Shown: positions 6,858 through 15,181, counted from the stretch's first letter. The stretch: DNA of 23,194 nt from Actinomycetes bacterium (GCA_021846485.1 JAJZWW010000005.1:1-23194), one strand, 5' to 3'. Notes: generated by a model not told the origin, from the sequence alone. Made by a program: numbers and translations.

Positions 6858-8417
6858 TCAGGCCCGCACCGGGAGCTGCAGGTGGGACGGGGCGGTCGAG
6901 TCGTGGCGCACGTGGTAGCGGACCGGGCCTCCGGTCCCGCCTGCGGCCGGTCGCCAGCGTGGCCAGCTGCTCCAGGTCAGCTGTAGGCCGACCCGGTGCC
7001 CCGGGGCGAACACGTGGCTGACCGGGCCGAGGTCGATGCGCTCCGGGGTCTTCTCCAGGTCTGCGACACCGTCGGTGAGGCCCCACTCTCGACCGCTGGG
7101 CTCGACGTCGAGGAGGCGGGCCACGACCTGCGAGCCGGGGGCGGCCATCGCCCACACCTCGGCCAGGACGCTGCCAGTGACCTCGATCCCCGCGGAGAGC
7201 ACCGGGCCGTGGTAGCAGGCCACGTCGTCGCGCTGCGACAGCCCTCGCTGGTCGTGGGGCCCCGCCCGCTGCGGGGGGGCGAGGAGCGTCCTACCGCCGA
7301 GGGTGGGCACCGGCCGGGCCGGGTCGGCTACGAAGCAGTCCGCCTCCTCCTCGCCGGGCGGTCGGAAGTCGAGGGTCCCGCCTGCGCGTAGGTAGTAGCG
7401 CTCGGGGTGGAGCCCTCGCGGTGGCCATCCCTCGGTCTCGCACCAGCGGTTGGCCCCGGTGGTGAAGTACCGCACCGGGGGCTCGGCGGCGAGGTCGGGG
7501 TCGGGTTTCTTCATCCAGTGGGCGAACCAGCGCAGCTGGAGCGAGGTGAGGCTCTCGCGCAGGGCGATCGTGTCGACCCCCGATGCCGTCCCGAAGGCCT
7601 GTTCGCCGACCGGGTCGGTGCGCTCCAGGTGGGACCAGGGCCCGATGAGAAGACGGCTTGGGACTCCTGCTCGGCGATGGGCGACGAAAGCGGCCACCGT
7701 CTCGGCGACGAACAGGTCGTGCCAGCCGCCCACGTGGAGCGCCGGGACGTCGATCGTGCCGTAGTCGATCGCCGGCACTCCCGGAGCGGGGGACGTACGG
7801 CCTGCCGGAGCGCAGTGCTCTTCGTAGCGGGTGTCGGCGAGCCGGTCCAGCTCCCCGGCGAGCCAGGTGGCGTCATCCCCGGAGCGGTGGATGGCCCGGG
7901 CGAGGCGCATCTGGCGGTCCCAGAGCAGCGCTGCGCCGAAGCCGACCATCCGATCCGCTCCCGGGCCGAGGGGCGAGTTGCCGGCGGCCACGAAAGGGGC
8001 CAGTGCTCGAAGGGCTCCGGGGCGGGCGCTCGCCGCCGCCCATTGCGTGTAGCCGTGGTACGAGGCGCCGTACATGCCCACACCGCCGTCGCACCACGGC
8101 TGGGCCGCGACCCAACCGACAGTGTCCGCTCCGTCGTCGACCTCGTTGACGTAGGGTTCCCACTCGCCGCCGGAGCGGTAGCAGCCCCGGGTGTCCTGGA
8201 CGACCACCGCCCACCCCTGCCTCGCCGCAGCGGTGGGCTCGAGGACATCGCGGGTCCATCGGCTCAGCTTGGAGTAGGGGAGCCGGGTGAGCAGCGCTGG
8301 GTGCTTCCCCCGCGAGGGCCGGTAGACGTCGGCTCGCAGCACCACGCCGTCGCGCATCGGCACTTCCACGTCGCACTCGACGGCCAGAGACCCGGCCCCG
8401 GCACGCTTCGTGCTCAC
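6858..8417 (-). CDS. CocE/NonD-family (X-Pro dipeptidyl-peptidase S15) alpha/beta hydrolase
   Basis: 519-residue serine hydrolase of the cocaine esterase / cephalosporin acylase / X-Pro dipeptidyl-peptidase superfamily. The catalytic triad is readable: nucleophile S119 in GMYGASYHGYTQW, Asp 234 in GGWHDLFVAET, and His 263 in GPWSHLERTDPVGEQAFG. Tyr 48 in RLPYSK matches the oxyanion-hole Tyr of CocE. The C-terminal ~200 residues form the jelly-roll domain of the family. No signal peptide is visible, so it acts in the cytoplasm, presumably after import. The start is GTG 8417, 6 nt after a TAGCGT box, which hints at a leaderless message. Next comes tetR, 2 nt after the stop. Known members cleave esters or amides of carboxylic acids. 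Here the released acid could be the substrate of the acyl-CoA synthetase nearby (inference). Confidence 0.9.
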   Translation of the reverse strand: MSTKRAGAGSLAVECDVEVPMRDGVVLRADVYRPSRGKHPALLTRLPYSKLSRWTRDVLEPTAAARQGWAVVVQDTRGCYRSGGEWEPYVNEVDDGADTVGWVAAQPWCDGGVGMYGASYHGYTQWAAASARPGALRALAPFVAAGNSPLGPGADRMVGFGAALLWDRQMRLARAIHRSGDDATWLAGELDRLADTRYEEHCAPAGRTSPAPGVPAIDYGTIDVPALHVGGWHDLFVAETVAAFVAHRRAGVPSRLLIGPWSHLERTDPVGEQAFGTASGVDTIALRESLTSLQLRWFAHWMKKPDPDLAAEPPVRYFTTGANRWCETEGWPPRGLHPERYYLRAGGTLDFRPPGEEEADCFVADPARPVPTLGGRTLLAPPQRAGPHDQRGLSQRDDVACYHGPVLSAGIEVTGSVLAEVWAMAAPGSQVVARLLDVEPSGREWGLTDGVADLEKTPERIDLGPVSHVFAPGHRVGLQLTWSSWPRWRPAAGGTGGPVRYHVRHDSTAPSHLQLPVRA

Positions 8418-8422
8418 CGGGT

Positions 8423-8429
8423 TACGCTA
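8423..8429. promoter_or_regulatory. Overlapping divergent -10 boxes between the hydrolase and SDR genes
   Basis: The core TACGCTA reads TACGCT (8423-8428) on the plus strand towards the SDR, and TAGCGT (8429-8424) on the minus strand towards the hydrolase, with 6 nt to its GTG. Only 29 bp separate the two start codons, so the promoters must overlap. A 10-bp direct repeat CGTGCTCACC lies at 8409-8418 and 8446-8455. Confidence 0.4.
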
Positions 8430-8446
8430 CCTGGGCGACTCGATCC

Positions 8447-9241
8447 GTGCTCACCCACGACGCCAATGCCGGTTCGGTGGCCCTCGTGTCGGGGGGCGGT
8501 ACCGGCATCGGGCGTGCCACTGCACTGGCGCTCGCCGCGACCGGTGCTCCGGTGGTCGTCTGCGGGCGCCGGCCGGGGCCCCTCGCCGAGACGGTCGAGG
8601 CGGTCGTCTCCGCAGGTGGCGCGGCGGAGATGGTCGCGGCCGACCTGCGTGAGCACAGCGAGGTGGTCGGGGTCGTCGATGCCGCTATCGGGCGCTTCGG
8701 TCGGGTCGACGTGGTGGTCAACAACGCGGGGGGCCAGTTCGTCGCTCCCGCCGAGGCGATCACCGTCGGCGGGTGGCGGGCGGTGCACCGCCTGGCGGTC
8801 GACGCTGCGTGGGACCTCACCCACGAGGCGGCGGTGCGCTCGATGATCCCCCGCCGCCAGGGGGTGGTGGTCTTCGTCGGGTTCAGTCCCCGCCGGGGGA
8901 TGCCCGAGATGGTCCACGCCTCCGCCGCCCGGGCCGCCGTAGAGAACCTGGCGGGTGGTCTCGCCTGCGACTGGAGCCGTTACGGCCTGCGCTCGGTGTG
9001 CGTCGCGCCGGGCGTGATCGAGACCGATGCCCTGGGCGGCTACGGTCCCGACGCGGTCGCTGCGTGGGAGCGGGCAGTGCCCCTCGGCCGGTTGGGCACC
9101 CCCGAGGAGGTCGCCGAGGCGATCGCCTTCTTGGTCTCCCCGGGTGCCGCGTATGTGACCGGCACGACCGTGGTGGTCGACGGCGGCCTCGACGCGTGGG
9201 GTCACGGCAGGCCGCCTCCGGCGCCGGAGCCGACCTCGTAG
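8447..9241 (+). CDS. SDR-family oxidoreductase, enoyl-/2,4-dienoyl-CoA reductase-like, with atypical active site
   Basis: 264-residue Rossmann-fold protein. The nucleotide-binding loop SGGGTGIGR (15-23) and NNAGG (92-96) are intact. R41-R42 after the second strand favour NADP(H). The segment VHASAARAAVENL (156-168) and VCVAPGVIETDALGGYG resemble the peroxisomal trans-2-enoyl-CoA and 2,4-dienoyl-CoA reductase branch, whose members carry HSGAAR or HAGAAK instead of the usual YxxxK. Here the canonical Ser, Tyr and Lys positions read Gly145, Ala158 and Arg162. The shifted YNLTK of the enoyl-CoA reductase type reads ENLAG. It may therefore use another acid/base or not be a reductase at all. It starts with GTG, diverges from the CocE-type gene and overlaps the end of the acyl-CoA synthetase gene by 40 bp. 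Confidence 0.85.
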   Translation: MLTHDANAGSVALVSGGGTGIGRATALALAATGAPVVVCGRRPGPLAETVEAVVSAGGAAEMVAADLREHSEVVGVVDAAIGRFGRVDVVVNNAGGQFVAPAEAITVGGWRAVHRLAVDAAWDLTHEAAVRSMIPRRQGVVVFVGFSPRRGMPEMVHASAARAAVENLAGGLACDWSRYGLRSVCVAPGVIETDALGGYGPDAVAAWERAVPLGRLGTPEEVAEAIAFLVSPGAAYVTGTTVVVDGGLDAWGHGRPPPAPEPTS

Positions 9242-11400
9242 GCCGGTTCGGCGGGCGCCGCGGCGAGGACCAGCCGGGCGTCGAGCCCCCAGGCTCCCGC
9301 GGGAGTGGCGAGCAGGGGGTTGACCTCCAGCTCGGCTGCGGCGGGGTGGGAGGCGGCGACCTCCGAGAGGGCGGCGACCGCTCTCGCTGCGGCGGCCAGG
9401 TCCACCGGGACGCGGCCTCGGGCACCGGTGAGCAGTGGAGCGCCCCGCAGGACGCGGAGCAGCGCCTCGGCCTCCTCGGCGACGACCGGAGCGACGGCGG
9501 CGGCGAAGTCGGTGAGGATCTCGGCGTGGATCCCGCCGAGGCCGACCACGACCACGGGCCCGAAGCGGGGGTCGCGGACGCAGCCGACGAGCAGCTCCAC
9601 CCCTCCGGCCGTGTCGGCCATCGCCTCCACCGACAGCGGGTGGGTTCCGAAGCGCTCCCACAGCCCGGAGACGGCCCGGTCGAGGGCCTCGGGGTCGGCC
9701 ACCCCCAGGACCACCCCTCCGGCGTCGCTCTTGTGCTCCAGGGAAACGGCCTTGACCGCCACCGGCCAGCCCAGCTCGCCGGCGGCTGCCCGGGCGCCGG
9801 CGGCGTCGATGACCGACCGGGCGGCCACCAGGGGGAAGCCGGCCGAGGAGAGCAGCTCCCGGGCGGCGAAGTAGCCGTCGGTCGCCGGGCCGGCGAGTGG
9901 ATGGGGTAGTGGGCGCAGCACCTGGCGGGTCCGCCGGGCGCGTGCGCAGAGGCGACCGACCACCCAGGCGGCGTCCTCGACGTTGGGGTAGACGGGGATC
10001 CCCGCGTCCCGCAACCTCCGGAGGGGGCCGGTGTGCCCGGCCGGGTCGGCCGCGGGGAGCTCGGCTGCGGGGAACATGGAATGGACCACGAGCGGCACTC
10101 CCGAAGCCCCCGGGACCTTGCCGAGAGCGGTGGCCACTTCGAGCTCGGTCCGGGCCAGCGCTTCGCCGTAGGTGCCGTAGCCTCCGAAGTAACCGGTGAG
10201 GAGGACCGCGTCGACCTCACCCGAGCCGACCAGCTCGTCGAGCACCCGGGAGAAGGACCACAGGTCGTCCTCCCCTGCGCCGGCGAGATCGACGGGGTTG
10301 GCGGTCCCGCCGGCGGTGCCGGTCGCCACCGCCAGGCGGGCGGATACCCGCGCGGAGAGCTGGGGGACGGCCAGACCCTCCCGGTCGGCCATCTCGGCGG
10401 CGATCGCCCCGTGCCCGCCGCCGTCGGCGAGCACCGCCACCCGCCGGCCGGTGAACGGCGCCGGGCCGAGCAGGCCCTGGAGCAGGTCGACCAGCTCCTT
10501 GGGGGTGTCGACCTGCTCGATCCCCGCCGCTCGGCAAGCCGCGGCGAGCGCCCGGCGCCCGCTCACCATGGCCCCGGTGTGGGACCGAGCCGCCCGGGCT
10601 GCCGCCTCGCTGGTCCCGACCCCGATCATCGCAACGGGGGTGCCGGAGTCGGCCGCCGTCCGGGCGGCCTCGAGGAAGCGGCGCCCGTCACGGTAGTCCT
10701 CGCAGTAGATGGCGATCGCCGCCACGTCGGGAGCCCGCGCGAAGTCCTCGACCAAGTCGGCGGCCTCGAGGTCCGCCTGGTTGCCGATCGATGCGAAGCG
10801 GGCGAAGCCGAGATGCACCGCCGCGGCCTTGTGCCCCAGCTCGAGAGCCAGGTTGCCGCTCTGGGAGATGAGGCCGATGGTCCCCGGCGGCAGATCGTTG
10901 GACGTCAGGTAGAGCTCGGCCGCGGCGGCCATCACCCCGAGGCAGTTGGGCCCGAGGAGGACCGCGCCGGCCTCCCTGACCCGCTCGGCCGCGTCCCGCT
11001 CCCTCCGGGCGCCGTCGGCGCCGGTCTCGGCCAGACCGCCGGTGATCCCGAGGATCGCCCGCGCCCCGCAGGCCAGGGCGTCGTCGATTGCGCTCTCGAA
11101 GGCCGTCTCGGGGACCGCGAGCACGACCAGTTCGGGGGTGACCGGCAGGTCGGCAAGGGAGGCGAAGGTGGGCCGGCCGAGCACGCTCGGCGCGCGCCGG
11201 TTGACCAGTAGCACGGGCCGTCGGTGCTCTCCCCTCAAGGCGTTGCGGGCGATCCAGTTGCCCCACTTGCGGGGGTCGTCGGAAGCCCCGAGCACTGCGA
11301 CGCTCGAAGGGTCGAACAGCGCGCCGAGGTCCCGGCACCCCCGCGCCGGCGACCGGCCTCCGCCTGGGGCAGCGCTCGGCGGTCCGGCAGCGGTCCTCAC
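9202..11400 (-). CDS. ADP-forming acyl-CoA synthetase (acetate-CoA ligase family), alpha-beta fusion
   Basis: 732-residue enzyme expected to activate a carboxylic acid to its CoA thioester with ATP, giving ADP and phosphate through a phospho-His. Domain order: CoA-binding Rossmann domain (about 28-155: LFDPSSVAVLGASDDPRKWGN, then LLGPNCLGV); succinyl-CoA-ligase-like domain (about 170-310: ISQSGNLALE, IGNQADLEAADLVEDF); the active-site His about 274 in RSHTGAMVSG; and a C-terminal ATP-grasp domain (about 500-720: PVAVKAVSLEHKSDAGGVVLG, VVVGLGGIHAEILTDF, ELEVNPLLATPAG). The GTG 11400 start overlaps the ATPase stop as GTGA, so it is the last gene of the transporter operon. Its frame stays open far upstream, but that stretch is a shadow of the ATPase gene. 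Being coupled to a transporter suggests that it traps the imported acid, or a product of it, as CoA ester. Confidence 0.92.
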   Translation of the reverse strand: MRTAAGPPSAAPGGGRSPARGCRDLGALFDPSSVAVLGASDDPRKWGNWIARNALRGEHRRPVLLVNRRAPSVLGRPTFASLADLPVTPELVVLAVPETAFESAIDDALACGARAILGITGGLAETGADGARRERDAAERVREAGAVLLGPNCLGVMAAAAELYLTSNDLPPGTIGLISQSGNLALELGHKAAAVHLGFARFASIGNQADLEAADLVEDFARAPDVAAIAIYCEDYRDGRRFLEAARTAADSGTPVAMIGVGTSEAAARAARSHTGAMVSGRRALAAACRAAGIEQVDTPKELVDLLQGLLGPAPFTGRRVAVLADGGGHGAIAAEMADREGLAVPQLSARVSARLAVATGTAGGTANPVDLAGAGEDDLWSFSRVLDELVGSGEVDAVLLTGYFGGYGTYGEALARTELEVATALGKVPGASGVPLVVHSMFPAAELPAADPAGHTGPLRRLRDAGIPVYPNVEDAAWVVGRLCARARRTRQVLRPLPHPLAGPATDGYFAARELLSSAGFPLVAARSVIDAAGARAAAGELGWPVAVKAVSLEHKSDAGGVVLGVADPEALDRAVSGLWERFGTHPLSVEAMADTAGGVELLVGCVRDPRFGPVVVVGLGGIHAEILTDFAAAVAPVVAEEAEALLRVLRGAPLLTGARGRVPVDLAAAARAVAALSEVAASHPAAAELEVNPLLATPAGAWGLDARLVLAAAPAEPAYEVGSGAGGGLP

Positions 11401-13217
11401 GGGCTCCAGGGGGAGGCCCCCCCGGAGCCAGCGCCCACCCGGTGGGCGAGCTTGGGCACGTCTTGGATGAGCCTCACCGTGTAGGGGTCGGCGGGGCGCT
11501 CCATGATCTCCTCGACCGGTCCCGACTCGACCACCCGGCCGTCGCAGAGCACCACCGCCTCCTGGGCGATGCTCCGCACCAGGGCGAGGTTGTGGGTGAT
11601 GAACAGCATGGTCAGGTGCCTCTCGTGCTGGAGGCGCCGGAGGAGCTCGACGATCACCGCCTGGACCGACACGTCGAGAGCGGAGGTGACCTCGTCGCAG
11701 ACCAGCAGCGTCGGCTCGACGACCAGTGCCCGGGCGATCGCCACCCGTTGGCGCTCGCCTCCGGAGAGCTGGTCGGGGTAGCGGTCGGCGAAGTCGGCCC
11801 CGAGGGACACCTCCCCGAGGGCGGTGACGACCCGCTCGTCGGTCTCCCTGGCCCCCAGTGCCCGGAAGTGCGCCAAGGGCTGGGCGACGATCTGGCGGAT
11901 CGTCTTGCGGGGGTTGAGCGAGGTGTAGGGGTTCTGGAACACGTACTGGATCCGCTCGAGCACCTCCTTGTCCCGCCGGCGGGCACCGGGTGCCAGATCG
12001 GTACCTTCGAAGCGCATCTGGCCGCTCCAGTTGGCGTGCAGGCCGACGATGCAGCGGGCCAGGGTGGTCTTGCCCGAGCCGGACTCGCCGACGACGGCGG
12101 TGCAGGTCTCCGGGGCCACCCGCAGGTCCACGTGGCGCAGCACGGCGAAACGCCCGTAGCGGGCGTCGAGGCCGTGTACTTGGAGGAGCGTCTCGGTCCG
12201 CACGGCGGGAGGGGCGACCACCTGGCCGCCGCGGGGGGTGGCCCCCGCGGTCTGCGAGGCGCGCACGCATCGCACCAGCCGGCCGTCCACCTGCACCGGC
12301 GGAGGGTTCTGTGCGCGGCAGCGATCCTCGGCGTAGGGGCACCGGGGAGCAAACGAGCAGCCCGACGGCCGGTGCCCCGGGCGCGGCGGGTGGCCGGGGA
12401 CACCGATCAGGGTCTCGGCCCGCTCGGGAGTGGGGACCGCGGCGAGGAGGCCCTGGGTGTAGGGGTGGACGGGGTCTGCGAAGACCCGCTCGGTGGGTCC
12501 GAGCTCGATCACCCGGCCGGCGTACATGACCGCCACCTGGGAGACCAGGCCGCTCACCACGGCGAGGTCGTGGCTCACGTACACCGCAGCCACGCCGTAG
12601 CTGCGGCACAGGTTGCGGACGGTCTCCAGGACGTGGCGCTGGGTGGAGACGTCCAGCCCGGTGGTCGGCTCGTCGAGGACGATCACCGACGAGCGGCAGG
12701 CGAACGCCATGGCGATGGCCACCCTCTGCTGCTGGCCGCCGGAGAGCTGGTGCGGGTACTTGCGCAAGATCCCCGAGTCGAGGTCCAGCCTGGCGTCCAC
12801 CAGCACCTGGGCGATACGCGCCTCGGGGTCGTCGGCGGCGTCGGGGTGGGCGGCCAGCGCCTCGCGCATCTGGTGGCCGATCCGCAGGGTCGGGTTGAGG
12901 GCTGCGGCGGGGTCCTGGGGCACGTAGGCCACCTCGGCGCCGCGCACGGCTCGCAGCTCGCCCTCGCCGAGCCCAACCAGGTCGCGCCCCCCGACGCGGA
13001 TGTGACCGCCGGTGATGCGAAGCCCCCGCCGGGCGTAGCCGAGCAGGGCGAGCGCGACGGTGGTCTTGCCCGAACCGGACTCCCCTACCAGGCCGAGGAT
13101 CTCGCCGGGCCTGACCCGGAACGAGACCTCGTCGACCACGTCGGCACCCCCGGCCAGGCGGATCTGCAGGTCCTCGACCTCGACGCTGGTCGAAGGAGGG
13201 GCGTCCACCGCAGTCAC
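11397..13217 (-). CDS. Fused double ABC ATPase of a Dpp/Opp-type importer (DppD-DppF in one chain)
   Basis: 606-residue cytoplasmic motor with two complete nucleotide-binding domains. The first has GESGSGKTT (about 45-53), signature LSGGQQQR, Walker B VIVLDEPTTGLD and switch-His SHDLAV. It ends with the oligopeptide-transporter C-terminal extension containing CSFAPRCPYAEDRC and a later Cys (RCV), the Cys pattern that binds an Fe-S cluster in some DppD proteins. The second has GESGSGKTT, LSGGERQR, LLVCDEVTSALD and THNLAL, the DppF/OppF pattern. A Q-loop (PQDPAAALNP, FQNPYTSLNP) is visible in each. One gene thus supplies both ATPases. The start is GTG 13217, overlapping the upstream permease stop as GTGA. 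Downstream it overlaps the acyl-CoA synthetase start in the same way. Confidence 0.93.
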   Translation of the reverse strand: MTAVDAPPSTSVEVEDLQIRLAGGADVVDEVSFRVRPGEILGLVGESGSGKTTVALALLGYARRGLRITGGHIRVGGRDLVGLGEGELRAVRGAEVAYVPQDPAAALNPTLRIGHQMREALAAHPDAADDPEARIAQVLVDARLDLDSGILRKYPHQLSGGQQQRVAIAMAFACRSSVIVLDEPTTGLDVSTQRHVLETVRNLCRSYGVAAVYVSHDLAVVSGLVSQVAVMYAGRVIELGPTERVFADPVHPYTQGLLAAVPTPERAETLIGVPGHPPRPGHRPSGCSFAPRCPYAEDRCRAQNPPPVQVDGRLVRCVRASQTAGATPRGGQVVAPPAVRTETLLQVHGLDARYGRFAVLRHVDLRVAPETCTAVVGESGSGKTTLARCIVGLHANWSGQMRFEGTDLAPGARRRDKEVLERIQYVFQNPYTSLNPRKTIRQIVAQPLAHFRALGARETDERVVTALGEVSLGADFADRYPDQLSGGERQRVAIARALVVEPTLLVCDEVTSALDVSVQAVIVELLRRLQHERHLTMLFITHNLALVRSIAQEAVVLCDGRVVESGPVEEIMERPADPYTVRLIQDVPKLAHRVGAGSGGASPWSP

Positions 13218-14158
13218 GGGAGGTTCCCGAGGCCCAAGGTGCTCGCAAGGGTCGCGTCGTCGCCCTGGCGCTCGACGCCGATGACCACCCGGGCGATGGC
13301 GTCGGTGAAGGTGTTGGCGCCGACGGTGAGCACCGAGATCAGCGCCGCCGGGACGATCACCGCCCAGGGGTTGGAGGACAGCCCGATGCGGTTCTCCTGG
13401 ATCATGTAGCCCCAGTTGGGGGCCGGCGGCGGCTGCCCGAAGCCGAGGAATGCCAGGCCGGCCATGATCACGATGGAGTAGGTGAGGCGCAGCCCGAGCT
13501 CCACCATGAGCGGGCTCACCAGGTTGGGCAGCAGCTCGCTGCTCATCACCTTGGCCGGTCGCATCCCCTGGAGCTCGACGGCCTTCACGTAGTCCCGTTC
13601 GGAGAGGTCCAGGGTCGCGGATCGCAGCACCCGGGCGACCGGAGGGGCCTGGACGAAGCCGACCGCGATGGTGATCAGCCAGAGCTTGGGACCGACGATA
13701 CTGACCAGCAGCAGCACGAAGACCAGCGAGGGGAAAGCGAGGATCACGTCGACGGAGCGCATGATCAACCCGTCGGTGCTCCCCCGCAGGTAGGCCGCCG
13801 AGATGCCCGCCGCCGCGCCGACCACGACCCCGAAGACCGTGGCCGCGGACGCCATCACCAGCAGGAGCCAACCGCCGGCGAGGACCCTCGACAGCACGTC
13901 GCGCCCGAGCACGTCGCCGCCGAGGAGGGTGGACCCCGACGGGGCCGCGAAGGGCGAGGTGACGAAGGCGGTGGGCGAGTACGGCGCGACGAACGGGCCG
14001 ATCACCGCGATGGCCACGACGATTCCGACCAGGGCCAGGCCGATCGCGCCCCGTCGGGTCCTAGCCGCGCGCGCCAGGGTGGACGACCCCCGCCGGCGGC
14101 GCGTCCGGACGGCGGCCGGAGCGGGCGACGGGGAGTCGGGGACTAGCACGCTGGTCAC
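13214..14158 (-). CDS. ABC transporter permease, DppC/OppC-like
   Basis: 314-residue inner-membrane subunit of a peptide/nickel-type importer. It has an Arg-rich cytoplasmic N-terminus, a first membrane helix (GAIGLALVGIVVAIAVIGPFV) followed by the periplasmic OppC_N-type segment (FAAPSGSTLLGGDVLGRDVLSR), then about five more helices. The cytoplasmic coupling (EAA-like) loop reads DYVKAVELQGMRPAKVMSSE followed by LLPNL, which docks on the ATPase. The start is GTG 14158, 3 nt after the TAG stop of the other permease. The 3' end overlaps the ATPase start. Confidence 0.93.
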   Translation of the reverse strand: MTSVLVPDSPSPAPAAVRTRRRRGSSTLARAARTRRGAIGLALVGIVVAIAVIGPFVAPYSPTAFVTSPFAAPSGSTLLGGDVLGRDVLSRVLAGGWLLLVMASAATVFGVVVGAAAGISAAYLRGSTDGLIMRSVDVILAFPSLVFVLLLVSIVGPKLWLITIAVGFVQAPPVARVLRSATLDLSERDYVKAVELQGMRPAKVMSSELLPNLVSPLMVELGLRLTYSIVIMAGLAFLGFGQPPPAPNWGYMIQENRIGLSSNPWAVIVPAALISVLTVGANTFTDAIARVVIGVERQGDDATLASTLGLGNLP

Positions 14159-14161
14159 TTC

Positions 14162-15181
14162 CTACCTCCCGAGGCGGCGGCGCGGCGACGCGAGCAGGGC
14201 GACCACGTCGGTGACGATGTTGACGAACACGTAGAAAGCCGCCAGGATCACGACTATCAGCTGGATCGTCGGGATGTCCCGGTCGGAGACCGCGTTTACC
14301 AGACCCTGGCCTATCCCGGGGAAGTTGAACACGTCCTCGACGATGACGATCCCGCCCGCCAGGTACAAGAAGTTGAGCCCTACCACCTGGATGGCCGGGG
14401 CGATCGCGTTGGGTAGGGCGTGGACGAAGGTGACCCGCCAGGGCCGCAGGCCCTCCAGCCGGGCCATCTCGACGTAGTCGGACTCCAGGGCCTCGATCAT
14501 CGCCGCGCGCATCATCCGCATGATGTAGGGGACGATCACGATCACCAGGGTCGCGACCGGCAGGACCAGCAGCTCGGGGCGGCTCCACGCGTAGCTGCCC
14601 GGGGGGATCAGCGAGACCGCCGGCAGGAGGTGGAGAAGCACCGTCGAAAACACGATGATCAGGGCGATGGCCACCACGAACTCGGGCAGGGCGGTGACCG
14701 CCAGCGCGACGACCGAGGTGAGGTGGTCGAACCAGGTGTCCTTGCGCAGGGCGGCGAACGCGCCGAGGACCAGCCCGAGGACCGTCCCGATCGCCCCGGA
14801 GATCGCCACCAGCACCGCCGAGTTGACCAGGCGTGGGGCCACCAGGGACCACACCGACTGGCTGTTGGCGAACGACCTCCCCGGGTTGCCGGTCAGCACC
14901 CCGGAGATCCACGACCAGTACTGGTCGAAGATGCTCCGGTTGAGGTGTAGCTGGTCCTCGATCGCCTTGATGCGCGCTGGTGTGGCGGTGTGGCCCAGCA
15001 CCGCGTACGCCGCGTTGCCGGGGAGCACTTCGGTGGCGAGGAAGACCACCAGCGACACGACGAACAGCGTCACCAGCCCGATCGCGCCCCGGCGGGCGAA
15101 CAGCGCGGCTATCGGGTGGCGCTCCGCCCACCGGGGTTCGCTCGGCGGTGCCTCCCGGACGGTGTCCACGGCCTGCTCCAC
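14162..15181 (-). CDS. ABC transporter permease, DppB/OppB-like
   Basis: 339-residue inner-membrane subunit and first gene of the transporter operon. The N-terminal helix (GAIGLVTLFVVSLVVFLATEV) and PGNAAYAVLG belong to the DppB_N-type segment. Further helices and the coupling loop DYVEMARLEGLRPWRVTF followed by HALPNAIAP are typical. The C-terminus shows FPGIGQGLVNAVSDRDIP, a near-invariant motif of the family. The start is GTG 15181 with a GGGGGAG Shine-Dalgarno sequence about 9 nt upstream. About 50 nt of leader separates it from a TATGAT -10. The substrate-binding protein at 4564-6177 is the obvious partner, though not in the same operon. Confidence 0.93.
   Translation of the reverse strand: MEQAVDTVREAPPSEPRWAERHPIAALFARRGAIGLVTLFVVSLVVFLATEVLPGNAAYAVLGHTATPARIKAIEDQLHLNRSIFDQYWSWISGVLTGNPGRSFANSQSVWSLVAPRLVNSAVLVAISGAIGTVLGLVLGAFAALRKDTWFDHLTSVVALAVTALPEFVVAIALIIVFSTVLLHLLPAVSLIPPGSYAWSRPELLVLPVATLVIVIVPYIMRMMRAAMIEALESDYVEMARLEGLRPWRVTFVHALPNAIAPAIQVVGLNFLYLAGGIVIVEDVFNFPGIGQGLVNAVSDRDIPTIQLIVVILAAFYVFVNIVTDVVALLASPRRRLGR

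Noticed and set aside
7001..7010. GAACACGT-type sequence inside the hydrolase gene as a second TetR operator
   Set aside because: Only a partial match to one arm and no second arm at the right distance.
11401..13248. Upstream part of the synthetase frame, which stays open to 13248 on the minus strand and would give a 1348-residue protein
   Set aside because: That part is an Arg/Pro-rich shadow of the double ATPase gene; family homology starts after GTG 11400, which overlaps the ATPase stop as GTGA.
14061..15131. 356-codon open frame antisense-phase within the DppB-like permease region
   Set aside because: Same strand but shifted frame, Arg/Pro/Gly-rich, no membrane helices; the true frame encodes a clear permease.
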